From CAWAMR01 sp963783095 (lineage in GTDB: Bacteria; Planctomycetota; Planctomycetia; Gemmatales; Gemmataceae): DNA of 64,000 nucleotides. The stretch is taken from positions 744,001 through 808,000 of the forward strand of contig CAWAMR010000014.1 of the NCBI GenBank assembly GCA_963783095.1. The letters run 5' to 3'. Shown here piece by piece: positions 19,410-30,784 of this stretch. Under the pieces are notes generated by a model. The model had not been told where the DNA came from and did no database searches. It saw nothing but the letters and a program-made list of their open reading frames with translations. A program made the position numbers and the translations under genes. Positions within the stretch are counted from its first letter, which is position 1. Each line of letters begins with the position of its first letter.

Positions 19410-20123
19410 ATGAGCCCGAGTCTCCGCGCCCAGACGGTGCGTTCGCTCGAACTGTCCGGGAGGCGTGTCCGGCTGGCCACCTTGATGGAGTCGGACTATC
19501 CGGCGTGGCTCGAGGTTCGCAACCGCTGCCGCGACTGGTTGGTGCCGTGGGAACCCCGATCGAAGGGCGCCCCACTACCTGCCGAGGATCACGCCAGCTT
19601 CACGGCCCGGTGCGCCATGCGCGAGCGTGAGCGCCAGCTCGGTTCGGGGTTCGGCTTCGGTATCTTTCTCGAAGGCCGGTTCGTGGGCGAGGTCACGCTC
19701 TCCTCCATCCTCCGGGGTCCGTTCCAGAACGGGTCGATCGGCTACTGGATCGACAAGGACGTGGCCGGCGAGGGTCTGATCCCCGAGGCGGTGGTGGTGG
19801 TGCTGCAGTTCGCTTTCCAGACACTCAGGCTGCACCGGGTCGAAGTGGCGATCATCCCCCGCAACGTGGCCAGCCGGCGGGTGGTCGAGAAGCTCGAACT
19901 CCGCGACGAGGGTATGGCGCTCGGATTCCTGGAGATCAATGGTGAGTGGGAGGATCACGTGCGCTATGCCATGACCTCCGAGGAGTGGGCGGCTCGTGGC
20001 CATGAGCTCGCGCGCCGCCTGGATCGACCCCGTCTGACCGCCTGTTTCCAGCTGTCTCAGGTGTCGATGCCCCGGACCACCGCGGGGGAGTGGCGGAAGA
20101 ACTGCTCGACGTCCTGCTCGTAG
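19410..20123 (+). CDS. RimJ/RimL-type GNAT acetyltransferase
   Basis: N-acetyltransferase fold: GRRVRLATLMESDYPAWLEV, GFGIFLEGRFVGEVTLSSIL, GSIGYWIDKDVAGEGLIPEA (acetyl-CoA loop in R/G-rich position) and LRLHRVEVAIIPRNVASRRV with VVEKLELRDEG. This matches the RimJ/RimL subfamily that acetylates ribosomal-protein N-termini or small amines; the substrate here is unknown. The ATG at 19410 is chosen because the RimJ core begins soon after it. The C-terminal ~25 residues overlap the 3' end of the convergent epimerase gene by 67 bases, which may reflect a missed stop from an indel. TACCAT at 19338-19343 may be its -10. Confidence 0.8.
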   Translation: MSPSLRAQTVRSLELSGRRVRLATLMESDYPAWLEVRNRCRDWLVPWEPRSKGAPLPAEDHASFTARCAMRERERQLGSGFGFGIFLEGRFVGEVTLSSILRGPFQNGSIGYWIDKDVAGEGLIPEAVVVVLQFAFQTLRLHRVEVAIIPRNVASRRVVEKLELRDEGMALGFLEINGEWEDHVRYAMTSEEWAARGHELARRLDRPRLTACFQLSQVSMPRTTAGEWRKNCSTSCS

Positions 20124-21108
20124 CGGTACTCCGGCGCATTCGATCCACCGGTGGCCCGGCGCAGGTTGTTGGCCCGGGCGAAGCTGACCACCGCGCCCGC
20201 ACTGGAGTAGCGGTAGTCGAAGCCCGCCTCGCGAAGCTTCGAGGTGTCGACGCCGCGGCCGTAGCGGGCCAGGCTCTCCATCTCCGGCGGGAAGCGGATG
20301 GTGCCCAATCTCTCCAGTGGTGCTGCGAACAGGCGGGGTCGCAACGGCGGCAAGGGAAGCAGATGGGCCCCGCCGAACGACGCGACCTCGCTCCAGGGGA
20401 GCTTGCCCTCGCCGGCCACGTTGAACACGCCCGGGTACGGGGTTGGCGGTGACGAACTCGAGAGCCCGGACCACGTCGTCCTCTTCGACGAACTGCACCA
20501 GCGGGTCGAATCCGGCGATGCAGGGAAGCAGCCTCCTGCGGAGGTCATAGCTGATCGGGGTGATGATGTCGGTGCCGAGGACGTTGGCGAACCGCAGGAC
20601 GGTCACCGCCAGATGGGGGTTGTCCTCGGCGAAGTCCCGCACCAAGGACTCCACCTCGATGAGCGACCGCTCCAGCCTGGTGCGCACCGGCCCGGTCCGG
20701 GTGTCCTCCTCGCGGAACCACGCGGGGTCCTGTTCGGCCGCGCCGTAGACGTGGGTGGAGGACTTGACGATCACCTTGCGCACCGACGTCCCGCTGGCCC
20801 CGGCCGCCGCCAACAGATTGAGGGTGCCGATGACGTTGATCTCGTGGAGGACCCGGCCCGGCACCGCCGACGAGTTGGTCTCGAGGAAGGTGTGGACGAT
20901 GGTGTCCACCTGGGTGGCCCGGACGATGCGGCTGAGGATCGAGTACTTCTGGTCGGACCGGACGAACTCGGTGCGCTCGAGGGGGACCTTGGGCTCCTTG
21001 GTGCCCGAGTCCGAGGATCATCTCGACCTCGGGCTTGGCCTCGAGGGCCTGGGCCATCCGGCCACCCCAGAAGGTGTCCAGCCCGGTGATCAGGACGCGT
21101 CGACCCAC
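20057..21108 (-). CDS. NAD-dependent epimerase/dehydratase (extended SDR), frameshifted
   Basis: The start GRRVLITGLDTFWGGRMAQA gives an atypical but recognisable Rossmann NAD site (GLDTFWGG). After a shift near 21010 the main frame reads IVHTFLETNSSAVPGRVLHE, INVIGTLNLLAAAGASG, VIVKSSTHVYGA (active-site Ser; the usual YxxxK is not evident) and VTVLRFANVLGTDIITPISY. A second shift near 20430 leads to GVFNVAGEGKLPWSEVA and the tail EQFFRHSPAVVRGIDT. The family acts on nucleotide sugars or other polyols. The loss of a clear catalytic Tyr-Lys pair suggests an atypical member. It starts three bases after the PlsC-type gene stop, so the two form one operon. Confidence 0.75.
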
Positions 21109-21111
21109 GGC

Positions 21112-22128
21112 TCAGCCGAACCAGACGCTGCGGCGCTCGCGCAGCATGTCGTGGAGGGTGTCCTGCATCGAGGCCCGGATCCGCTCGGCCTCGTCCATGA
21201 CCCGGCTTCGGGAGTAGCGGTCCAGACCCGGTTCGACGTCGAAGGTGACCGGGTCGAGGACCCGCAGCTTGAACTTGGACGGGAAGTAGGTGACGTAGCC
21301 GAGCGGACCGAGGAGGAGTGAGTTGGCGGTGACCGGGAAGTAGGGGAGATTGAGGGCCTTGGCCAGGCTCGGTATCCGGAACAGGATCGGCATGGACTCC
21401 TCGGCGCCGACCACGGCGATGGGGATGATCGGCACGCCGGCCCGCATGGCGATCTCGACGAAACCGCCCCGACCGAAGCGGCGGAGCCGGTAACGGTCGG
21501 CGTAGGTCTTGGACGTGGCCTTGGTGCCCTCGGGAAAGACGAGGGCCAGTTGCTGCTGGTCGTGCAGGATCCGGTAGGCGTTGTCCGGGTGGGCGGGCAC
21601 ACCGCCGGTGCGTGACCAGAGGGTCCCGATCACGGGCAGTGTCCGGAAGAAGTAGTCGGCCAATCCGTAGACCGGGCGCCCCATTTCGGTCTCGACGCCG
21701 TGCATGATGGCCGGCGCGTCCGACGGGATGGCCCCGGCGTGGTTGGCGATCAGCAGGGCACCGCCCTCGGCCGGGATCTTCTCCAGACCCTCCCATTCGA
21801 CCCGGAACCAGTGGCGGTACACCGGGTCGTAGAGCCGGCGCACGATCGAGCGCATGTGCTCCGATCGACCCCACTCGTCGACGTCGGACCGACGGGGGAC
21901 CTCGACGGGCTCGGATCCCGATTCGGTCGGGCGGGTGGACACCGGGAGGTAGGAGACCGTCGCCCCGGCCAGCTCGACGACCTGGTCGGCCCCATCATGG
22001 TCACGGGCACCGGCTGTGGCCACGGGCGCGTGCTGCACGATGGCCTCGATGAAATCGGTGTCGTCCGGGTGGGAACCGGTGGGCACCCTTCCCGTCGTCT
22101 CGCCCTCGTCCGCGTCCACGCGCAGCAT
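21112..22128 (-). CDS. PlsC-type 1-acyl-glycerophosphate acyltransferase family protein
   Basis: An intact 338-residue protein. After a ~100-residue hydrophilic head the acyltransferase core has ALLIANHAGAIPSDAPAIMH (NHx4D catalytic motif), GTLWSRTGGVPAHPDNAYRI, LALVFPEGTKATSKTYADRY (FPEGT acyl-acceptor motif) and GVPIIPIAVVGAEESMPIL. Family members acylate lysophosphatidate or other hydroxylated lipids at the inner membrane face. The long head and the cluster with an epimerase suggest a specialised envelope lipid instead of basic phospholipid synthesis, which is inference. The ATG at 22128 begins at the end of the conserved region. It is 30 bases from the upstream GT2 gene, same strand. Confidence 0.85.
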   Translation of the reverse strand: MLRVDADEGETTGRVPTGSHPDDTDFIEAIVQHAPVATAGARDHDGADQVVELAGATVSYLPVSTRPTESGSEPVEVPRRSDVDEWGRSEHMRSIVRRLYDPVYRHWFRVEWEGLEKIPAEGGALLIANHAGAIPSDAPAIMHGVETEMGRPVYGLADYFFRTLPVIGTLWSRTGGVPAHPDNAYRILHDQQQLALVFPEGTKATSKTYADRYRLRRFGRGGFVEIAMRAGVPIIPIAVVGAEESMPILFRIPSLAKALNLPYFPVTANSLLLGPLGYVTYFPSKFKLRVLDPVTFDVEPGLDRYSRSRVMDEAERIRASMQDTLHDMLRERRSVWFG

Positions 22129-22158
22129 CGTACCCGGGTGGTGCCCGGATGCCGCCTG

Positions 22159-23234
22159 TCAGGCTCCCGGGTCGGAGGGGCCCGGTCTGTCGAGTCGTCC
22201 GGCAAGCGGCCCGAGGGCGGCCAGACCGTCGAGGCTGCGTGCCCGCCGGCTGACTTCGGCCGGGGCCAGCGCGTCACGCAGGGCGGCGTGGACCCGTGCC
22301 GACGTCGGCCGGATCCACCAGGGCGAGGAGCGCCACCACGCCGTCTCCGTCGGTGACCACCGGGACCGGGGCGCCGTCGAGGAGGTCGTCGAGCATCCCG
22401 GCCACACGTGCCCGCAGACCTGGGTCGATGCCCCCGACGGACGGCCGAACTGCGATGGTAGGCACCGGGGGCCCGCCAAGTAGGCCCCGGCGCGACCGGT
22501 AGACGTCGGACACCATGGTCACCGAGTCATGGAGCGGGTGGACCGTGCTCCCCTCCACGTGCTTCCAGTGCACGGGGACCTCGGCGATGTCGAGACCGAG
22601 CCGCCGGGCCCGGGCCAGGACTTCGACGTCGAAGGCGAACCGGTCGATCCGCACCAGGTGGAACAGCAGGCGGGCCGCCGGGGTCCGGAACGCCTTGAAT
22701 CCGCACTGGGTGTCCTTGAGCCCGAGACCGGTGCCCGCCGTGACGATCTCGTTGAACAGGCGGCTGATGAGGGTGCGCACCACGTACGCGGTCTCGACCA
22801 TCGAGTCCGGGAGCGCCCGGCTCCCGACGACGACGTCGTTGCGCTCGAGTCCGTCGAGCAGGAGGGGGATGGCCAACGGGTCGATGGCCATGTCGGCATC
22901 CATGAACGCCACCAGCGGCGAGCGTGCCGAAGCGATACCCGGCCCGCACCGCGGCCCCCTTGCCCTGGTTGGACGGGAGGCGGAGGACCCGGTGGCGGGG
23001 GAGGGCCGCCAGCAGCTTCTCGGCCACGGCCGCCGTGTGGTCGGTGCTGCCGTCGTCGACCACCACCAGTTCGGTTCGTTCGAGGTCGATCGCGCCCGCC
23101 GAGACCGCGGCGTCGAACCGCTTCATGCCGGCGGACAGACGGTGGTCCTCGTTGTAGGCGGGGACCACGATGGTGAGGTCGACGCTCAACTGCCGGCCTG
23201 ACGCATGCAGCTCGAGCACCGTGGTGGACGGCAC
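22159..23234 (-). CDS. GT2-family glycosyltransferase (DPG/DPM-synthase-like) with C-terminal extension, frameshifted
   Basis: The catalytic core reads LTIVVPAYNEDHRLSAGMKR, TELVVVDDGSTDHTAA, RLPSNQGKGAAVRAGYRF, then after a shift near 22920 VAFMDADMAIDPLAIPLLL (DxD-like metal site), GLGLKDTQCGFKAFRTPAAR and EVLARARRLGLDIAEVPVHW. These are the hallmarks of dolichyl/polyprenyl-phosphate glucose or mannose synthases. After the core there is an extra ~100-residue region (DPGLRARVAGMLDDLLDGAP) not usual for the family, and a second frameshift near 22300. The start is a GTG at 23234; a downstream GTG closer to the core is possible. It heads the operon with PlsC and the epimerase, so it may supply a lipid-linked sugar. 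Confidence 0.8.
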
Positions 23235-23270
23235 CGCGATCCGTGCCGCCGTGCCGGCGACAGGATCCGC

Positions 23271-24591
23271 TCAGGGACGGGCCGCACCGACCAGTCCGTA
23301 GTACCAGAGGGGATCGAACGTCACCACGGTTCCCGTGTGGGCGGCCTGGATGATGGTATCTGTGCCGTACGCGGTCGTCTGGCCGTCCAGAGTCGGTCCC
23401 ACGTACATCACCACGTGGTCGATACCCGAGCCGTCGAGGTCGTAGAAGAGCAGGTCACCGGGCTGTAGTGCGCTGAGACTGACGTGGGGGAAGTCGGCAT
23501 ACTGGAGCGCGGCCGAATGGGGCAACGAGACACCGGCGCTGGCCCAGGCCAGCATGGTGAGGCCCGAACAGTCGAGGCCCGCGCCGCTCGCCCCACCCCA
23601 GAGATAGGGAACGCCGAGGTACTGCATCGCCCCGTGCACGGCGGCCAGGCCGGCGGCGCTCTGTCCGACGCTCGCCACCCCGCCCCCGGGTGGCAATGCG
23701 GTGCCACCCGAACCGGCGGTCCCACCGGTGTCGGCGGCCTGGTTGGCCGATTGGTTGGCGCTGGTGGCCGCCGCACTGCCACCGCTGACCGTGCTCGCCA
23801 CCTGGGCGGCCTGTGAAGCTTGGGCTGCCGCGGCCTGCCGGGTGGTTGCCGTGGTGGCGCTCGCCGCGGCTGCGGCCGCCGCCGCGGCCTGAGCGGCCGC
23901 CTGCTGGGCGATGGCCTGGGCGAGCGCGCCCTTCACCTGGGCGAGGGTTGCCTGGGACGCGTTGGACGCGGCCTGCGCCTGCTGGGCGGCAGCGTCGGCC
24001 GTCGCCGCTTGGGATCTCTGGCTCTGCTCCTCGGCCAGGAGCTTGGCCTGGGTGGCGCCGAGCACCTTCTGGCCGGACTGGACGCGGGCCACCTCCTGGG
24101 ACAGATCACCGATGCCGAGGTGTTCGTAGAGATTGCTGGTCTGGGTACTCCCCGTCGGCGCGGCGAACAGCTTGGCCACGGCGGCGGACGCCGCGCCGCT
24201 GGTATAGGCCTGGATCACGTCGGCGCGGAGCACGCCTTTGGCCGCCGTGAGCTTGGCCCGCTCGATGGTCAGCCGGGCGTTGGTCGTCGTCAGCTCGGCC
24301 TCGGTGGCGTCGAGCTCGACCACGGCCCGGTCATAGGCCTCGGTGGCGGTGTCCAAGGCGGACTGTTGCTGGGCGATCTGGGCCTCGATGGCGGTCACCT
24401 GGGCCTCACCTGCGGTGATCTGACCCTGCGTCGGAGAGGTCGTGGTCGTCGTAGTGGTACCGGTAGCTCCTGCCCGGCCGGGTCCGACCAGCTGTCCGGC
24501 AGCGGTGGCGACCACCAGCCCGGCGCACGATGACGGCGGCCAGCCTCGGCGCCGACCGGGTCATCCGGCGTCGGTTCGTCATCGGGGGCAC
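23271..24591 (-). CDS. Secreted NlpC/P60 peptidoglycan endopeptidase with coiled-coil region, frameshifted near its start
   Basis: A cell-wall hydrolase. An N-terminal segment with Arg-rich head and hydrophobic stretch (APRLAAVIVRRAG then LVVATAAGQLV, one indel near 24515) looks like a signal peptide. Next come long Gln/Ala coiled-coil segments (IEAQIAQQQSALDTATEAYD, VRADVIQAYTSGAASAAVAK), an Ala-rich linker, and the C-terminal NlpC/P60 domain with catalytic Cys in LDCSGLTMLAWASAG, His in GIDHVVMYVG and the third polar residue in IIQAAHTG. This layout is like RipA/RipB-type cell-separation enzymes. The GTG at 24591 is chosen because a -10 box ends six bases before it. Confidence 0.85.
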
Positions 24592-24597
24592 CCGGGA

Positions 24598-24603
24598 ACG
24601 CTA
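24598..24603 (-). promoter_or_regulatory. Leaderless-type -10 for the NlpC/P60 gene
   Basis: On the minus strand TAGCGT ends six bases before the GTG at 24591. It fixes the start codon choice. The region to 24818 also holds an AT-rich patch (GGATAAATTACGG near 24640). Confidence 0.45.
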
Positions 24604-24818
24604 CCGCTCTCGGTGGGCGCGAACAATGGCGGGAAGCCGGATAAATTACGGTTCATCAGGGCGTTCTCCCGGCGTGAACGTTCGGTGGACGAGAGGTGTC
24701 GGCTCAGTGTCAATTGCGGTGCGTGGCGGTCGGGTCCCCACCGGACACACCGGTCGGGGCTACTCCTGGGTAAGTTGCTGGGAGCATCGGCAGGTCCGCC
24801 GCCGAACTGGAGGTCGCC

Positions 24819-26431
24819 GTGGTCCATGGAGTGGTCGAGGTCCGGGGTGGCCGCGTGCGGGGTGTGGAGCGAGGCGGCGTGTGGTCCTTCAGCGGCATCC
24901 CGTACGCGGGCCTCCCCGGCCGGCGATCGGCGCTGGCGACCGCCTGCGCCTCCCGAGTCCTGGACCGGCATCCGTGACTGCGACACGCTTCGGACCGGTG
25001 GCCCCGCAGGCCCAGGGATTCATGGATCAGGCGCTCGGTGGCGTTCCGGGGGAGTTCTCGGAGGACTGCCTGAATCTGAACGTGTGGACCCCGGGCATGG
25101 ACGACGCCCGGCGCCCGGTCATGGTGTGGGTCCACGGCGGGTCGTTCATGACCGGCACCGGGTCCTCCGGCCTCTACCGGGGCGGAGAGTTGTCCCGCGA
25201 CGGCGACGTGGTGGTGGTCACCATCAACTACCGGCTCGGCCTTCTCGGATTCCTGGCCCATCCGGCCCTCGCGGAGACGGGTCAGACCTGGCTCGACGGT
25301 CAGGAGTGGACGGGGTTCGGCAACTGGGGGCTGGCCGACCAGGTGGCGGCCCTGGCCTGGGTGCGCGACCACATCGGCGGATTCGGTGGTGAACCCGGCA
25401 ACGTCACCCTCTTCGGCGAATCCGCCGGCGGCATGAGCGTCTCCACACTGATGGCCACGCCGGCGGCAGCCGGTCTGTTCCACAGGGCCATCGTGGAGAG
25501 TGGGCCGCCCTACACCTGCACCTCGGCGCTGGCCACCGACCGCGCCGAGCGGCTGGCCGGGCAGCTCGGGGTGGCCTGCACCCGGGAGGCGTTGCGCGAC
25601 GTCGCTGCCGACCGTCTGGTGTCGGTGGGCAACGAGTACACGGACGTAGCCGGAGGCGTGGAAGCCGGACTGCTGATGACCCCGGTCGTCGACGGCGGGC
25701 TGGTGCCCCTGGTGCCCACCGAGGCGGTGGCCGCCGGGTCATCGGCATCGGTCCCCCTGATGATCGGCTCGACCAGGGACGAGTCGGCGTTCTTCGCCCT
25801 GGGCAGTCCGAAGCTGATGTCGCTCGACCTGGAAGGACTTCGCCGGTGGATGCGCCGGATCACCCCGGACCCGGTGGCGGCCGACGGGGTCATCGTCACC
25901 GTCCAGGCGGCCCGGTCGGAGCGCGGGGAGTCGGTCGAGCCCCGTGATCTCTGGTCGGCGATCGCCACCGAGTACGTGTTCCGGGTGGGCTCCGTACGGT
26001 TCGCCGACGCCCATGCAGGTGCCGCCGATCCGGAGGTGGGCACGTTCACCTATCTCTTCACCTGGGCGTCGCCGGCATTCGACGGTGTGCTCGGCTCGTG
26101 CCACGCGCTCGAGATCCCCTTCGTGTTCGGCACGCTGAAGAACGAGTCCATCCAAGCCTTCTCCGGTGGGGGTGAGGACGCATTCGCCCTGTCCGTTGCC
26201 ATCCGCCGGTCGTGGACCTCGTTCGCCCGCACCGGAGTGCCGACGTGCGATCTGCCCGGTGCCGGGACGGTGACGTGGGAGCGGTGGGACTCCGACGTCC
26301 GTCCGACCACCGTCCTCGGCCCGTGGCCCGGTGCCGCGGGACTCGTGCACCCGGTCGATGACCCGCGGTCCCAGGAGCTCGACGCAGTCGACTCGGTCAC
26401 TCCACCAGCGTCCGGCCACCGGTCGCACTGA
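24819..26431 (+). CDS. Type B carboxylesterase, frameshifted near its start
   Basis: An alpha/beta-hydrolase of the carboxylesterase type B family. The GTG at 24819 has GGAGG at the right distance. The N-terminal VEVRGGRVRGVERGGVWSFS and GIPYAG, then SPAGDRRWRPPAPPESW and FGPVAPQAQ, lie in three frames (shifts near 24910 and 24990); the rest is clean. Signatures: EDCLNLNVWTP, VMVWVHGGSFMTGTG (oxyanion hole HGG), FGGEPGNVTLFGESAGGMSV (nucleophile Ser in GESAGG), GSTRDESAFFAL (acid Glu) and SCHALEIPFVF (His). No signal peptide is seen, so a cytosolic enzyme on esters or lactones is likely. The tRNA follows 86 bases later. Confidence 0.9.
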
Positions 26432-26517
26432 CGGGGACCACGTCGAGTGGCTTCCCAGCGACCGGCGGTCGTGTCAGGGATCTACAGTCGGAGGAGTGGG
26501 GCCGTCGAATGGTTCCT

Positions 26518-26591
26518 GGGGACGTAGCCCAATTGGCAGAGGCAGGGCGCTTAAACCGCCCCCAGTGAGGGTTCGACCCCCTCCGTCCCCA
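26518..26591 (+). tRNA. tRNA with anticodon UAA (Leu codon UUA), short variable region
   Basis: A complete cloverleaf folds by eye. The acceptor stem 26518-26524 pairs with 26584-26590 (7 of 7). The D arm has GG in the loop. The anticodon stem GGGCG/CGCCC carries the loop CTTAAAC, giving anticodon TAA at 26552-26554. The T arm GAGGG/CCCTC has a TTCGACC loop, and the discriminator base is A at 26591. The variable region is only five bases (26562-26566), the class I form, although leucine tRNAs normally have a long variable arm. No CCA is encoded. Identity as tRNA-Leu follows the anticodon only. Confidence 0.85.
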
Positions 26592-27213
26592 CCCATCAGA
26601 AGTGTCGTGGCGGTCTCCCGGTTTAGATGGTCCGACTGCCGATGGATCGGAGTCGGCGTTCCAGTGACGCCGAAGCCATGACGGACAGAAGGTCGCATCC
26701 AATCCCTACTGCTGGTGGTACGACAGGCCGTAGGCCGCCTTTCCGGGCGAGGCAACCCACCGGTCGGCGTCGTCGATGGCCACGTCCAACCCCGCTGGAT
26801 GGCGGCTCGAACCCGGGTTCGGGTACCTCTCGGCCTTCGCCTTCTTCGCCTCGGCGATCTTCACCCTGGCATCACTCCGTACGGGCGCGGCCCACCACGG
26901 TTCGCACGTACCCGGCTACGCCCTGGCAGGATCCGTCGAACCCGCCAGGTACGGGGCGTCCTCCACGGGGACGGTGGCGAACGTGTGCATGGTCGAGCGG
27001 GTGGTGCCGACGCCCTGCCTCGAGGACGCCACCCATGTGGTGATCTGCGTGGCCATGGGCCTGATGCGCATCCTGATGATCTGGGGAGGTGCCTGTGGCC
27101 GCTCCCGGCGGACGAGCCGAGGTCCACCGGCTTCCCCCGGACTGGCCACGGGACCCGACCACCCGGCGCCGGGCGGTGGTACCGGGTCCACTGCCCGGCC
27201 TTATGCTTTGGGC
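26592..27213 (+). other. Region with possible remnant of a small membrane protein
   Basis: One frame, 26776 onward and in phase with copZ, has two hydrophobic pieces (FGYLSAFAFFASAIFTLASL and HVVICVAMGLMRILMIW). The second resembles the His-containing helix of DUF5134-type membrane proteins. Other frames also look partly coding, so an indel-damaged gene is possible. I see no start or stop I would defend. The copZ promoter lies at its end. Confidence 0.25.
27182..27207 (+). promoter_or_regulatory. copZ operon promoter with inverted repeat
   Basis: TATGCT at 27202-27207 ends six bases before the copZ ATG (27214), a leaderless-type -10. Just upstream CCGGG (27182-27186) and CCCGG (27194-27198) form an inverted repeat with a 7-base spacer, covering the -35 to -10 region. 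It is a candidate operator for the downstream BlaI/CopY-type repressor; this is inference. Confidence 0.45.
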
Positions 27214-27477
27214 ATGACCTCTCACGAGAACCAGGCTCCGGCCGAGCAGTCGGGCGTGGCGACCGCCAAACTGTCCATCGAGGGCATGCACTGCGGCTCA
27301 TGCTCGGCACTGATCGAGGAGACCCTGATCGAGCAGCCGGGCGTCCTCGAGGCGTCGGTGGACCTCGACGCCGCCCGGGCGGAGGTCCGGTTCGAACGGG
27401 ACCGCCTGGGTGCCAACGACCTGTGTGGTCTGGTCAGCGGGGTGGGCTATGAGGCGACCGTGCTCGAGACCACCTGA
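27214..27477 (+). CDS. copZ: CopZ-like copper chaperone (HMA domain)
   Basis: An intact 87-residue protein with a short polar head and one heavy-metal-associated domain. LSIEGMHCGSCSALIEETLI carries the Cu(I)-binding MxCxxC site, and ARAEVRFERDRLGANDLCGL and VSGVGYEATVLETT complete the ferredoxin-like fold. It would shuttle Cu(I) in the cytosol to the ATPase encoded two bases downstream. The ATG at 27214 follows a -10 box by six bases with no ribosome site, so a leaderless transcript is likely. Because the ATPase gene starts two bases after this stop, the two are translationally coupled. Confidence 0.85.
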   Translation: MTSHENQAPAEQSGVATAKLSIEGMHCGSCSALIEETLIEQPGVLEASVDLDAARAEVRFERDRLGANDLCGLVSGVGYEATVLETT

Positions 27478-27479
27478 TC

Positions 27480-30171
<2,692 letters not shown>

Positions 30172-30194
30172 TCCGGTCGAGAGGACATCACGCC

Positions 30195-30650
30195 ATGCCC
30201 ACCCCCTGTCCCAACCCGAAGTGCACGTGCGTCGACTGCAGGTGCGGCCCGACCTGCAAGTGCGGCGTCATGCGGTTGGGAACACTCGAGCGCCGGGTGA
30301 TGGACGTCCTCTGGGAGGAACCCGGCGCTGAACTGACCGGTCGGGAGGTCGCTGACGCATTTCCCGACTACGCCTACACGACGCTGGCCACCGTTCTCGA
30401 CCGACTGGTCAACAAGGAACTCCTCAACCGTCGCCAGTCCGGCCGGGTGATCCACTACTCCACCGCCGATACCCGGGCGGTCCACACCGCGCTGCTCATG
30501 CGGGAGGCACTCGATGCGACCCGCGACCCCGATGCGGCTCTGGCGTGCTTCGCCCAGGGCCTGGCTAAGGAGCAGGTCGGTGCCTTGCGGGCCGCGCTCG
30601 ACGGCCTGGGATCGGCGAAGCCACAGCGCCAGGCCCGACCCCGGTCGTAG
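30195..30650 (+). CDS. BlaI/MecI/CopY-family repressor with Cys-rich N-terminus
   Basis: An intact 151-residue regulator. Residues ~23-115 form the winged helix of the BlaI/CopY family: LGTLERRVMDVLWEEPGAEL, TGREVADAF, YTTLATVLDRLVNKELLNRR and GRVIHYS. In front is an unusual head with Cys at six to eight positions, including CTCVDCRC and CKCG, like a small metallothionein. Enterococcal CopY carries a comparable Cys cluster at its C-terminus, where copper replaces zinc and releases the operator. By analogy this protein would sense copper and control the copZ-copA operon 23 bases upstream. Ribosome site GAGG at about 30180. Confidence 0.85.
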   Translation: MPTPCPNPKCTCVDCRCGPTCKCGVMRLGTLERRVMDVLWEEPGAELTGREVADAFPDYAYTTLATVLDRLVNKELLNRRQSGRVIHYSTADTRAVHTALLMREALDATRDPDAALACFAQGLAKEQVGALRAALDGLGSAKPQRQARPRS

Positions 30651-30784
30651 CGGCCGGCACGCAGCCGGCGGAGCCGGCGGCATGGCCGTCGGCAGCCACC
30701 GAGCGTGTGCGCTAGACAGATCGTGTCGCCCGACCGGCGCCCTCCCAGAGTGTCCGCCGGTCCCGTCCGAGTGGGGGAGTGACC

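Noticed and set aside
23820..24533. Gly/Leu-rich long plus-strand frame
   Set aside because: It is the antisense frame of the Ala-rich coiled-coil NlpC gene; low complexity comes from that gene's codon pattern.
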